From: CAIWHR01 sp963846855
Lineage (GTDB): Bacteria > Pseudomonadota > Gammaproteobacteria > Burkholderiales > Casimicrobiaceae
Assembly: GCA_963846855.1 (NCBI GenBank)
Contig: CAWJXK010000008.1
Location: 248,001-312,000, forward strand
Reading direction: 5' to 3'
Length of the DNA stretch: 64,000 nt
Positions 8,155 to 16,197 of the stretch are shown here, in pieces. How positions within the stretch are numbered: position 1 is the first letter of the stretch; each line of letters begins with the position of its first letter. The position numbers were made by a program, and so were the translations under genes. The notes beneath the pieces are model-generated. The model ran no database searches and had not been told where the DNA came from. It saw only the letters and a list, made by a program, of their open reading frames with translations.

Positions 8155-10197
8155 TCAGGCGAGGTTGAGCGCGACAAGCGCGAGATCGATCACCTTGATG
8201 CCAGCGAATGGCAGCAGAATGCCGCCGATGCCGTAGATCAGCATGTTCCGGCGCAGGATCGCCGCCGCGCCCACAGGCCGGAACTTGATCCCCTTCAGCG
8301 CTAGCGGAATCAGCGCCGGAATGATCAGCGCGTTGAAGATCACCGCCGACAGGATGGCGCTGTTGGGCGTCGCGAGCTCCATGACGTTGAGCGAATTGAG
8401 CACCGGGTAGGTGCTGGCGAATGCCGCCGGGATGATCGCGAAATACTTGGCGACGTCGTTCGCGATTGAGAACGTCGTGAGCGCGCCACGCGTCATCAGG
8501 AGCTGCTTGCCGATCTCGACGATCTCGATCAACTTGGTCGGGTTCGAGTCGAGGTCGACCATGTTGCCCGCTTCCTTCGCCGCCTGCGTGCCGCTGTTCA
8601 TCACGACGGCAACGTCGGCCTGGGCGAGCGCAGGTGCGTCGTTGGTGCCGTCGCCGGTCATCGCGACGAGCTTGCCCTCGGCCTGGACTTCGCGGATCAG
8701 CTTGAGCTTGGCCTCCGGCGTGACCTCGGCGAGGAAGTCGTCCACGCCGGCCTCCGCGGCGATCGACGCGGCGGTGAGTTTGTTGTCGCCGGTGATCAGG
8801 ATGGTCTTGATGCCCATCCGGCGGAGCTCGGCGAAGCGCTCCTTGATGTTCGCTTTGACGATGTCCTTCAGCTCGACGACGCCGAGCACGTGCCGGCCCT
8901 CGGCGACGACGAGCGGCGTCGCGCCGCGACGCGCGACGTCCTCGACGCGGGCGGTCACCTCGGCGCTGATCGAGCCGCCCTGCGGCCCGATCCAGGCGCG
9001 CACCGCGTCGAGCGCGCCCTTGCGGATTTCGCGGTGGCGAAAGGTCACGCCGCTCATGCGCGTCTGTGCCGAGAACGGAATGATCGTGAATTGACCGGGC
9101 TCGAGCGCCGGCGCCGCGAGCCCGAAGGCGCGCTTGACGAGCGCGACGATGCTCTTGCCTTCCGGCGTTTCGTCGCCGAGCGACGCGAGCAGCGTCGCCT
9201 CCGCCATCTGCTGCGCAGTGACGCCGGCGACAGGATGCAGCGCCGACGCCTGGCGATTGCCGTGCGTGATCGTGCCGGTCTTGTCGAGCAGCAGCACGTC
9301 GCAGTCGCCGGCGGCTTCCACCGCGCGGCCCGAGGTGGCGATGACGTTCGCGCGCATCATCCGGCCCATGCCGGCGACGCCGATCGCGGAAAGAAGGCCG
9401 CCGATCGTCGTCGGGATGAGACAGACGAGCAGTGCGACCAGCACCGTGATCGTCACCGGCGTGCCGGCCTTCGCGACCTCGACGCTGTAGATCGAATACG
9501 GGAGCAGCGTGACGGTCGCGAGCAGGAACACGAGCGTCATCGCGACCAGCAGGATCGTCAGCGCGATCTCGTTCGGGGTCTTCTGCCGCTTCGCCCCCTC
9601 GACCATGCCGATCATCCGGTCGAGGAACGCCTCGCCCGGATTGACGTTGATCCGCACGACGATCCAGTCCGACAGCACGAGCGTGCCCCCGGTCACCGTG
9701 TCGAAGTCGCTGCCCGCGGCGCGGATCACCGGAGCGCTTTCGCCGGTGATCGCGCTTTCGTTGATGGAGGCAACGCCTTCGATGACCTCGCCGTCGCCCG
9801 GAACGAGGTCGCCCTTCTCGACCAGGACGATGTCGCCCTTGCGCAGGTTCGCCGACGGCGTCGGCGTCTGCGCGGCATCGCGGCTCGCCTTTGAGAGCCG
9901 CTTCGCGATCGTGTCCCTGCGCGCGCTCTTGAGCGAGGCCGCCTGCGCCTTGCTGCGCCCCTCGGCGATCGCCTCGGCGAAGTTGGCGAAGAGCAGCGTC
10001 ACCCAGAGCCAGAGCGTGACGGCAAGAATGAAGCCGGCCGGTGCCTCGCCCGCGCCGGTCAGTGCCTGGATCCAGAGGATCGTCGTCAGGATGCTGCCGA
10101 TGTAGACGACGAACATCACGGGGTTGCGCCACTGGTATCGCGGCGTCAGCCGGCGGAAGCTGTCGATGAGAGCCATCGTCAGCGCTTCGCGGCTCAC
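8155..10197 (-). CDS. kdpB: KdpB, P-type ATPase subunit of the Kdp potassium pump
   Basis: This catalytic subunit hydrolyses ATP to drive K+ import through KdpA. Visible motifs are the actuator TGES (AITGESAPV), the phosphorylation site DKTGTITHG, and the hinge TGDGTNDAPAL with the following ADVAVVMNSGT. The intact frame begins at a GTG (10197) with no Shine-Dalgarno sequence. A much better start, an ATG at 10238 preceded by GAGGAA, begins a typical KdpB N-terminus (MATLAANKTALR) but hits TGA at once. Deletion of one base near 10203 would join the two. The true gene is therefore probably 8155-10238 with a frameshift. The lost residues are an N-terminal tail, so the shorter form may be functional. 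Confidence 0.94.
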   Translation of the reverse strand: MSREALTMALIDSFRRLTPRYQWRNPVMFVVYIGSILTTILWIQALTGAGEAPAGFILAVTLWLWVTLLFANFAEAIAEGRSKAQAASLKSARRDTIAKRLSKASRDAAQTPTPSANLRKGDIVLVEKGDLVPGDGEVIEGVASINESAITGESAPVIRAAGSDFDTVTGGTLVLSDWIVVRINVNPGEAFLDRMIGMVEGAKRQKTPNEIALTILLVAMTLVFLLATVTLLPYSIYSVEVAKAGTPVTITVLVALLVCLIPTTIGGLLSAIGVAGMGRMMRANVIATSGRAVEAAGDCDVLLLDKTGTITHGNRQASALHPVAGVTAQQMAEATLLASLGDETPEGKSIVALVKRAFGLAAPALEPGQFTIIPFSAQTRMSGVTFRHREIRKGALDAVRAWIGPQGGSISAEVTARVEDVARRGATPLVVAEGRHVLGVVELKDIVKANIKERFAELRRMGIKTILITGDNKLTAASIAAEAGVDDFLAEVTPEAKLKLIREVQAEGKLVAMTGDGTNDAPALAQADVAVVMNSGTQAAKEAGNMVDLDSNPTKLIEIVEIGKQLLMTRGALTTFSIANDVAKYFAIIPAAFASTYPVLNSLNVMELATPNSAILSAVIFNALIIPALIPLALKGIKFRPVGAAAILRRNMLIYGIGGILLPFAGIKVIDLALVALNLA

Positions 10198-10238
10198 GAA
10201 CCACGAAGCGCGGTCTTGTTGGCGGCCAGAGTTGCCAT

Positions 10239-10250
10239 GTCGATTCCTCG
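10239..10250 (-). promoter_or_regulatory. strong RBS that marks the likely true kdpB start
   Basis: On the minus strand CGAGGAATCGAC immediately precedes the ATG at 10238, giving GAGGAA with a 5-base spacer. It lies in the 28-base gap between the kdpA stop and this ATG. No such site exists before the GTG at 10197. This is the main evidence that kdpB originally started here and that the sequence contains a frameshift within its first 15 codons. Confidence 0.7.
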
Positions 10251-10266
10251 GAGAATTCGCTGCCGG

Positions 10267-12075
10267 TCAGTGGCCGGCGAAGATGAGCAGGTGCTCGACG
10301 ACCGGGCCGAGTGCCAGCGCCGGAATGAACGTCAATGCACCGACGGTGATCACCGTGCCGATCAGCACGAACACGAACAGCGGCGTGTGCGTCGGCAGCG
10401 TACCAGCCGACGGCGGAACGAGCTTCGCCCCGGCGAACGCGCCGGCAATGGCCAGCACCGGAATGGCCAGCCAGTAGCGGGCGAAGAGCATGCAGAGGCC
10501 GAGCGCGCTGTTGTAGAACGGCGTGTTGGCGGAGATTCCGGCGAACGCGCTGCCGTTGTTGTTCGACGCCGATGAGAACGCATACAGGATCTCGGAGAAG
10601 CCGTGCTCGGCGGGATTCGCGACCCCGGCCTTGCCGGCGTCCACCATGACGGCGATCGCCGTTCCGCAGAGGACGAGCAGCGGCGGCAGCAGGATCGCGA
10701 TCGACGCCATCTTGATCTCGAACGCGCCGATCTTCTTGCCGAGATACTCCGGCGTGCGGCCGATCATCAGGCCCGCGATGAAGACGGCGATCAGCGCGAA
10801 CATGATCATTCCGTAGAGCCCGGAGCCGACGCCGCCGTAGATGACTTCGCCGAGCTGGATCAGCCACATCGGGATCATGCCGGCGAGCGGCATGAACGAA
10901 TCGTGCATCGAGTTGACCGATCCGTTCGATGCCGACGTCGTCGCGACTGCCCAGAGCGTCGAATTGGCGACGCCAAACCGCATTTCCTTGCCTTCCATGT
11001 TGCCGCCCGGGTTGGCGGCGCTCGGGGCCTGGTCGACTCCGAGCGTGGTGAGCACCGGGTTGCCCGGCGCCTCCAGCGCGTAATCGGCGGCCAGCAGCGG
11101 TACGAATATCAGCGTCATCGCCGCGAGTAGCGCCCAGCCCTGGCGCGTGTCGCGGAGCATCTTTCCGAAGGTGTAACACAGCGCCGCCGGGATCAGGAGG
11201 ATAGCCAGCATTTCGAGAAAGTTCGAAAGCGGCGTCGGGTTTTCGAAGGGGTGCGCGGAGTTGACGTTGAAGAAGCCGCCGCCGTTCGTGCCGAGCTGCT
11301 TGATCGCGATCTGCGACGCCGCCGGCCCGAGCGGAATCGTCTGCTCCGTCGCGGTCGCCTTCTCCGTGACGGGATTGCCCTTGTCGTCCTTCAGCGGCTG
11401 GCCGTCCGGCCCGTTCTTCGGAGTGTCGTAGGTCACCGGTTGCGCGAGCGTCGCCGTGACGTACTTGTTGAACGTCTGCGGCACGCCCTGGCTTACCAGC
11501 GCAACCGTCAGGATCACTGCCAGCGGCAGCAGGATGTAGACCGTCGAGCGCACGAGATCGACCCAGAAATTGCCGATTCCCTTCGCCTCCTTGCGCGCGA
11601 AGCCGCGCACGAGCGCCACCAGCACCGCCATCCCCGTCGCCGCGGAGACGAAGTTCTGCACAGCGAGCGCGAGCATCTGCGTGAGATAGCTCATCGTCGA
11701 CTCGCCGCCGTAGCCCTGCCAGTTCGTATTGGTGATGAAGCTCATCGCCGTGTTGAAGGCGGAGTCGGGCGTCACCGCGGCCATGTCCTGCGGATTGAGC
11801 GGCAGCCAGATCTGCAGCCGCTGCACCGCGTAGCAGAACAGCCCGCCGGCGAGGTTGAACCACAGCATCGCCATCGCGTATTCGACCCAGCCCATGTCGC
11901 GCGCGGCATCGACGCCCGCGCCGCGATAGATGAGCCGCTCCAGCGGCCCGCCGATGCGCTGCGCGCGCAGGGCGCGGCCCTCGTAGACGGCCGCCATGTA
12001 CGCGCCCAGCGGCTTTGCGAGCAGCAGGAGCACGACGACGTACAGCGTCAGCTGCAACCAACCCGAGGCATTCAT
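10267..12075 (-). CDS. kdpA: KdpA, potassium channel subunit
   Basis: The 602-residue channel subunit binds and translocates K+ in the inner membrane. It belongs to the SKT superfamily and is built from four pore repeats. All four selectivity-filter loops can be seen: NTNWQGYGGE, GTNGGGFFN, TSASNGSVN and SNNNGSAFAG. The start ATG at 12075 overlaps the kdpF stop (ATGA), showing translational coupling. The length matches the family (about 560-600), and no lesion is visible. Confidence 0.97.
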   Translation of the reverse strand: MNASGWLQLTLYVVVLLLLAKPLGAYMAAVYEGRALRAQRIGGPLERLIYRGAGVDAARDMGWVEYAMAMLWFNLAGGLFCYAVQRLQIWLPLNPQDMAAVTPDSAFNTAMSFITNTNWQGYGGESTMSYLTQMLALAVQNFVSAATGMAVLVALVRGFARKEAKGIGNFWVDLVRSTVYILLPLAVILTVALVSQGVPQTFNKYVTATLAQPVTYDTPKNGPDGQPLKDDKGNPVTEKATATEQTIPLGPAASQIAIKQLGTNGGGFFNVNSAHPFENPTPLSNFLEMLAILLIPAALCYTFGKMLRDTRQGWALLAAMTLIFVPLLAADYALEAPGNPVLTTLGVDQAPSAANPGGNMEGKEMRFGVANSTLWAVATTSASNGSVNSMHDSFMPLAGMIPMWLIQLGEVIYGGVGSGLYGMIMFALIAVFIAGLMIGRTPEYLGKKIGAFEIKMASIAILLPPLLVLCGTAIAVMVDAGKAGVANPAEHGFSEILYAFSSASNNNGSAFAGISANTPFYNSALGLCMLFARYWLAIPVLAIAGAFAGAKLVPPSAGTLPTHTPLFVFVLIGTVITVGALTFIPALALGPVVEHLLIFAGH

Positions 12076-12164
12076 TCGAAGAACTCCGGCTTGAACAGCG
12101 CGATGACGAGATAAACGAAGATTCCGACCGTAGCGATGCCGCTCAGCCAATAGACCCAGTTCAT
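12072..12164 (-). CDS. kdpF: KdpF, small stabilising subunit
   Basis: This 30-residue peptide is nearly all one transmembrane helix: it starts MNWVYWLSGIATVG and ends ALFKPEFFE, the family's typical ending (KPExF). KdpF stabilises the KdpABC complex in the membrane. Its stop overlaps the kdpA ATG, and its own ATG overlaps the stop of a 38-codon frame upstream. Confidence 0.93.
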   Translation of the reverse strand: MNWVYWLSGIATVGIFVYLVIALFKPEFFE

Positions 12165-12277
12165 GACCGGCTCCCGGATTTGGAGGGTTTTACCGGCCGC
12201 GGCGCGACGGCCGCGGCCGCGACGATACTTTTCGCGACGACGGAAAGCAGCAGCGCCTGCGCGAGCCAGGCGTTCAC
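12161..12277 (-). CDS. candidate 38-residue small protein between kdp leader ORF and kdpF
   Basis: A GTG-started frame of 38 codons fills the space between the 33-residue ORF and kdpF. Its GTG overlaps the upstream stop (GTGA) and its TGA overlaps the kdpF ATG (ATGA), so it would be coupled on both sides. The N-terminal half is hydrophobic (WLAQALLLSVVAKSIVAAAA), enough for one short helix; the rest is basic (RPVKPSKSGSRS). I know of no family for it. An open frame of this length can occur by chance in GC-rich DNA, so the case rests on the two overlaps and the hydrophobic character. Confidence 0.4.
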   Translation of the reverse strand: MNAWLAQALLLSVVAKSIVAAAAVAPRPVKPSKSGSRS

Positions 12278-12375
12278 GACTTGCCTCCATCGCGACGCAG
12301 GCGCTCGCAGAAGCGGATCAACCCCGCGGACAACGCGAAAAAGACCACGATGGCACCGATAAAGACGAAATCCAT
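12274..12375 (-). CDS. 33-residue membrane peptide at the head of the kdp operon
   Basis: The frame runs from the ATG at 12375 to TGA at 12274. It encodes one hydrophobic helix (FVFIGAIVVFFALSAGLI) followed by RFCERLRRDGG. Tiny proteins of this form, with an aromatic/hydrophobic helix then R-x-C-(D/E)-R-L, are commonly found just upstream of kdpF in proteobacteria and are often misnamed as a potassium ABC transporter component. GGAG lies about 5-6 bases before the ATG. It is the first coupled gene of the kdp transcript. Its role is unknown; an accessory or regulatory peptide of the Kdp pump is a reasonable inference. Confidence 0.75.
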   Translation of the reverse strand: MDFVFIGAIVVFFALSAGLIRFCERLRRDGGKS

Positions 12376-12435
12376 GTCGATCTCCATTCCCCGGCAGGCG
12401 ATTCCGATGACCGTTTCAACCTACGCCCGACGCGA

Positions 12436-12465
12436 TGTCATTGATTGACGCGTGACAATGTGACA
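12436..12465 (-). promoter_or_regulatory. TGTCA/TGACA repeat cluster upstream of kdp, candidate KdpE-type operator
   Basis: On the plus strand two GTGACA hexamers sit 8 bases apart (12452 and 12460), with an oppositely oriented TGTCA at 12436. The cluster overlaps the 3' end of the 61-residue ORF and lies 60-90 bases upstream of the first coupled kdp leader ORF, where an OmpR-family activator such as KdpE could bind. No convincing -35/-10 pair is visible. This is an inference from position and repetition only. Confidence 0.3.
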
Positions 12466-12623
12466 GAAGACACCTGTGCCCGGTGCGCGCGCCGCGAACG
12501 GCCCGCGCGCGCCTTCGCCGATTCCATGCGCTTGGCGCGAACGCCCGCGACAAACGCGACCGCCAGCAGCACGCCGAATGCCAGAAGCAACAACAAGAGG
12601 CGAAGCAACAGCCAATCGTGCAT
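12438..12623 (-). CDS. small single-helix membrane protein, unknown function
   Basis: A 61-residue frame begins at an ATG (12623) preceded by GGAG at good spacing. It encodes one strong transmembrane helix (LLLRLLLLLLAFGVLLAVAF) followed by a basic tail. The leader GGAGCTCGACATG closely resembles that of the 33-residue kdp leader ORF (GGAGATCGACATG). It ends 62 bases before that ORF on the same strand, so it may be the first gene of the kdp transcript. No family is recognised. The coding assignment rests on the RBS and the helix. Confidence 0.45.
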   Translation of the reverse strand: MHDWLLLRLLLLLLAFGVLLAVAFVAGVRAKRMESAKARAGRSRRAHRAQVSSVTLSRVNQ

Positions 12624-12785
12624 GTCGAGCTCCGTATCCGAATCCACTGCGCCAATTTATGCCGCCGCGGGTAAAGAGGCCGTTCAATTTCGACGCCGAC
12701 ATGTAAAGAAGTCGTAAACGGAGCCGCCGTGACGCGCGGCGGACTGTCGCGGGGACGCCGACCGACGGGTGTCGGGCATCACGCG

Positions 12786-12791
12786 TAAAAT
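12786..12791 (+). promoter_or_regulatory. candidate -10 element for gdhA
   Basis: TAAAAT in the context ACGCGTAAAATGG lies about 50 bases before the gdhA ATG. The same ACGCGTAAAATGG string occurs at the hrcA start. The -35 region is weak. Confidence 0.4.
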
Positions 12792-12842
12792 GGCGCCTTT
12801 CCGGCGACGGCCGTCGCCCAGGACCCCAATCAAGGTTGCCCA

Positions 12843-14123
12843 ATGCCCAAGCACGCCATTCCTTCGTATCTCCAGGCCGATAAACTCGGCCCCTGGGGTG
12901 TGTTCCTGCAGCAGATCGACCGCGTCACGCCCTACCTCGGCGAGCTCGCCTACTGGGCCGAGTCGCTGAAGCGGCCGAAGCGCATCCTGATCGTCGACGT
13001 GCCCATCAAGCTCGACAACGGCTCGGTCACGCACTTCGAGGGCTACCGAGTCCAGCACAACACGTCGCGCGGTCCCGGCAAGGGCGGCGTGCGCTTCCAT
13101 CAGGACGTGACGCTCGCCGAGGTGATGGCGCTCGCCGGCTGGATGACCGTCAAGAACGCCGCGATCGGCGTTCCGTTCGGTGGCGCGAAGGGTGGAGTGC
13201 GGGTCGACCCGCGGTTGCTCTCCGTCGGCGAGCTCGAGCGCGTCACCCGCCGCTACACGAGCGAAATTGGATTCGTGATCGGTCCCGACAAGGACATCCC
13301 GGCACCCGACGTCAACACGGACGAGCGGATCATGGGCTGGATGATGGATACGTTTTCCGTCAACCAGGGCCGCACGTCGACCGGCGTCGTCACCGGCAAG
13401 CCGATATCGCTCGGCGGCAGCCTCGGCCGACGCGACGCGACCGGCCGCGGCGTGTTCGTCATCGGCCGCGCCGCCGCGAAGAAGCGCAACGTTCCGATCG
13501 AAGGCGCGCGCATCGCGATCCAGGGCTTCGGCAACGTCGGCGGCTCGGCCGCCGAATGCTTCGTCGAGGCGGGCGCGAAGGTGATCGCCGTGCAGGATGT
13601 GTCGGGAACCATCCACAACGCGAAGGGCCTCGACGTGCAGCAGCTCCTCGATCTGCAGAAGGCGCGCAGCCCGATCACCGCGTGCAAGGGCGCCGACATC
13701 GTGGACGACGACGATTTCTGGTCGATCGAGTCGGATTTCCTCATCCCGGCGGCGCTCGAGCAGGTGATCACCGACCGCAACGCGGGCCGGATCAAGACGA
13801 AGATCATCCTCGAGGGCGCGAACGGCCCGACCACGCCCGAGGCCGACGACATTCTCAACGCAAACGGGGTGCTGGTCGTTCCGGACGTGCTCGCCAACGC
13901 CGGCGGCGTCACGGTCAGCTATTTCGAGTGGGTGCAGGATTTCTCCAGCTACTTCTGGACCGAGGAAGAGATCAACCGTCGACTCGACCGGATCATGGAG
14001 GAGGCGTTCGCATCGATCTGGGAGACCGGCGCGCAGCAGAAAGTCACGCTGCGCACGGCGACCTTCATCGTCGCGTGCAAGCGCGTGCTCGAGGCGCGCC
14101 ACCTGCGCGGGCTCTATCCGTAG
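12843..14123 (+). CDS. gdhA: glutamate dehydrogenase (Glu/Leu/Phe/Val family)
   Basis: The 426-residue enzyme interconverts glutamate with 2-oxoglutarate and ammonia. The N-terminal half contains RGPGKGGVRFHQDV and the catalytic-Lys segment VPFGGAKGGVRVDP. The Rossmann half begins at IAIQGFGNVGGSAAECF (GxGNVG), and SDFLIPAALEQVI and LEGANGPTTPEAD follow. The size and the motif spacing fit the hexameric NAD-type enzymes of about 420-430 residues. It is divergent from the kdp operon and is followed 50 bases later by an EEP-family gene with no obvious metabolic link. Confidence 0.95.
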   Translation: MPKHAIPSYLQADKLGPWGVFLQQIDRVTPYLGELAYWAESLKRPKRILIVDVPIKLDNGSVTHFEGYRVQHNTSRGPGKGGVRFHQDVTLAEVMALAGWMTVKNAAIGVPFGGAKGGVRVDPRLLSVGELERVTRRYTSEIGFVIGPDKDIPAPDVNTDERIMGWMMDTFSVNQGRTSTGVVTGKPISLGGSLGRRDATGRGVFVIGRAAAKKRNVPIEGARIAIQGFGNVGGSAAECFVEAGAKVIAVQDVSGTIHNAKGLDVQQLLDLQKARSPITACKGADIVDDDDFWSIESDFLIPAALEQVITDRNAGRIKTKIILEGANGPTTPEADDILNANGVLVVPDVLANAGGVTVSYFEWVQDFSSYFWTEEEINRRLDRIMEEAFASIWETGAQQKVTLRTATFIVACKRVLEARHLRGLYP

Positions 14124-14175
14124 CCCGGGAGCCTGTCGGGCCTGATCGAGATTTGTCCGCCGGACCGGCGCTACC

Positions 14176-14934
14176 ATGCATTTCACGGTCGCAACGTACA
14201 ACATCCACAAGGGGTTCTCGCAGCTCAACCGGCGGATGGTCATCCACGAGCTGCGCGAGCGCCTGCACGGACTCGCCGTCGACATCCTGTTCCTGCAGGA
14301 GGTCGTCGGCGTGCATTCGCGGCACGCGGCGCGGCACGTCGACTGGCCGGCGCGGCCGCAGCACGAGTTCATCGCCGACACCGTCTGGCAGGAGGTCGCC
14401 TACGGCAAGAACTCGATCAACCGCCACGGGCACCACGGCAATGCGGTGCTATCGCGTTTCCCGATCATCGCCGCCGAGAACCTCGACATCTCGGCGCACC
14501 CGTTCGAGCACCGCGGGCTGCTCCACTGCATGATCAAGCTCTCGCCGCGGGGGCCGACGCTGCATTGCATCAACGTGCATCTGGGGCTGTTCGAGCGCGG
14601 CCGGCAGCGGCAGATCCGCGAGATCTGCGAACGGATCCGCATGATGGTGCCCAAGGACGAGCCGCTGGTGATCGCCGGCGACTTCAACGACTGGCGGCGC
14701 AAGGCCGACCGCGAGCTGGTCGATATCCTGGGCGTGCAGGAAGTGTTCGAGGCGGTGCGCGGCCGGCCGGCGCGCACGTTTCCGTCGGTGCTCCCGGTGT
14801 TCCGCCTCGACCGGATCTACGCGCGCGGGCTGCGCATCGCCGACGCGCGCGTCCATTACACGTTTCCATCGGCCCGGATGTCCGATCACGCGGCGCTGGC
14901 CGCGTCGTTCGACACCAGCCGGCGCGCGCGATGA
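14176..14934 (+). CDS. endonuclease/exonuclease/phosphatase (EEP) family protein
   Basis: The 252-residue soluble protein has the EEP metal-dependent phosphodiesterase fold. Visible motifs are ATYNIHKG (metal/Asn), FLQEVV (catalytic Glu), the central INVHLGLFERGR, GDFNDWR and the C-terminal SDHAAL. Its stop overlaps the next ATG (ATGA) so it is co-translated with clsB. In E. coli the same neighbour pair is ybhP-clsB. A role in phospholipid or nucleic-acid turnover is possible, but the substrate is not known. Confidence 0.9.
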   Translation: MHFTVATYNIHKGFSQLNRRMVIHELRERLHGLAVDILFLQEVVGVHSRHAARHVDWPARPQHEFIADTVWQEVAYGKNSINRHGHHGNAVLSRFPIIAAENLDISAHPFEHRGLLHCMIKLSPRGPTLHCINVHLGLFERGRQRQIREICERIRMMVPKDEPLVIAGDFNDWRRKADRELVDILGVQEVFEAVRGRPARTFPSVLPVFRLDRIYARGLRIADARVHYTFPSARMSDHAALAASFDTSRRAR

Positions 14935-16151
14935 ACCGTTTCGTCCCGGGTAACCGCATCGCGCTCCTGCGCAGCGGCGCGGAATTCTTTCCGGCGCTGA
15001 TCGCGGCGATCGATGCCGCCAGGAGCGAAGTGTCGCTGGAAACCTATCTCTACGCGGACGATGTCTCGGGGCGCGCGGTCGCGGCGGCGCTGGTGCGCGC
15101 CGCGCGGCGCGGCGTCAAGGTGCGCGTGCTGGTCGACGGCTGGGGCGCGAAGCATTTCCTGACGCGCGAGCTCGAGGACATGCTGACCGAGGGCGGCGTC
15201 GCGCTGCTCAAGTACCGGCCGGAGGTCGCGCCGTGGCAGTTCCGATCGCACCGCCTGCGGCGCCTGCATCGCAAGCTGTGCCACGTCGACGGGCGCATCG
15301 CGTTCGTCGGCGGCATCAATATCATCGACGACATGAACGCGCCGGAGCACACGCCGCCGCGCGTCGACTTCGCGGTGACCGTCGAGGGCCCGCTGCTGGG
15401 TGAGATCGTGCACACGATGCGGCGGGTATGGACGCTGAACGAGCTCGTGCAGTTCAAGGGAACCGATGTGCCGGCGCTGGAGCCGCCGGTGCGGGGAAAG
15501 CGCGTCGGCTCGCAGACGGCGAAATTCGTGACCCGCGACAATCTTCGCCACCGGCGCGCCATCGAGCACGCGTACCTCGCGGCGATCCGCACGGCGAAGC
15601 ACGACATCATGATCGCCAATGCGTATTTCTTTCCGGGGATCCGGTTCCGCCGCGCGCTGATCGCGGCGGCGCAGCGTGGCGTCAAGGTGACGCTGGTCCT
15701 GCAGGCGCGCGTCGAATACCTGCTGCTCTACTACGCGACGCGGGCGCTGTACGGCCAGCTCCTCGACGGCGGGATCGCGATCCAGGAGTTCCACCGCTCG
15801 TTCATGCACGCGAAGGTCGCCGTGGTCGACGACCGCTGGGCCACGGTCGGCTCGTCGAACATCGACCCGTACAGCCTGCTGATGGCGCGCGAGGCCAACG
15901 TGTTCGTCCGCGACGCTGCGTTCGCCGGCGACGTCCGCGCCGAGATCGAGAAGATGATCGTCGAAGGCGCCCGCCCGCTGGGGCCGCAGGATTGGGCGTC
16001 GCGCCCGCGCCTGCACAAGGCGATGGTCTGGATCGCCTATGGCGTCGTCCGCCTCGCGATGGGCCTCCTGGGCTATGGCGGCAACGAGTTCTTTCGTGGC
16101 CACGTGCGTCACGACGCGCCGGCGCGCGACGAGGATGTTGCCTCGCAATGA
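14931..16151 (+). CDS. clsB: cardiolipin synthase B
   Basis: The 406-residue phospholipase-D-superfamily enzyme makes cardiolipin from phosphatidylglycerol at the membrane. Two HKD motifs are present: HRKLCHVDGRIAFVGG in the first half and HAKVAVVDDRWATVGSSN in the second. I chose the ATG at 14931, which overlaps the upstream stop; the frame is open further upstream only as overlap with the EEP gene. A hydrophobic stretch near the C-terminus (VWIAYGVVRLAMGLLGYG) is typical. The length and context match E. coli ClsB. Confidence 0.93.
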   Translation: MNRFVPGNRIALLRSGAEFFPALIAAIDAARSEVSLETYLYADDVSGRAVAAALVRAARRGVKVRVLVDGWGAKHFLTRELEDMLTEGGVALLKYRPEVAPWQFRSHRLRRLHRKLCHVDGRIAFVGGINIIDDMNAPEHTPPRVDFAVTVEGPLLGEIVHTMRRVWTLNELVQFKGTDVPALEPPVRGKRVGSQTAKFVTRDNLRHRRAIEHAYLAAIRTAKHDIMIANAYFFPGIRFRRALIAAAQRGVKVTLVLQARVEYLLLYYATRALYGQLLDGGIAIQEFHRSFMHAKVAVVDDRWATVGSSNIDPYSLLMAREANVFVRDAAFAGDVRAEIEKMIVEGARPLGPQDWASRPRLHKAMVWIAYGVVRLAMGLLGYGGNEFFRGHVRHDAPARDEDVASQ

Positions 16152-16197
16152 CGCATCCGGCGGCAGGCGCGACTCGTCCGCCTGCTAGAATTTGACC

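Noticed and set aside
4655..12061. Very long open frames overlapping the kdp genes in other frames (one over 1,300 codons)
   Set aside because: They are frame shadows of GC-rich codon usage: they show Arg/Ala/Gly-rich compositions without domains, while the kdp genes in the alternative frames have full motifs.
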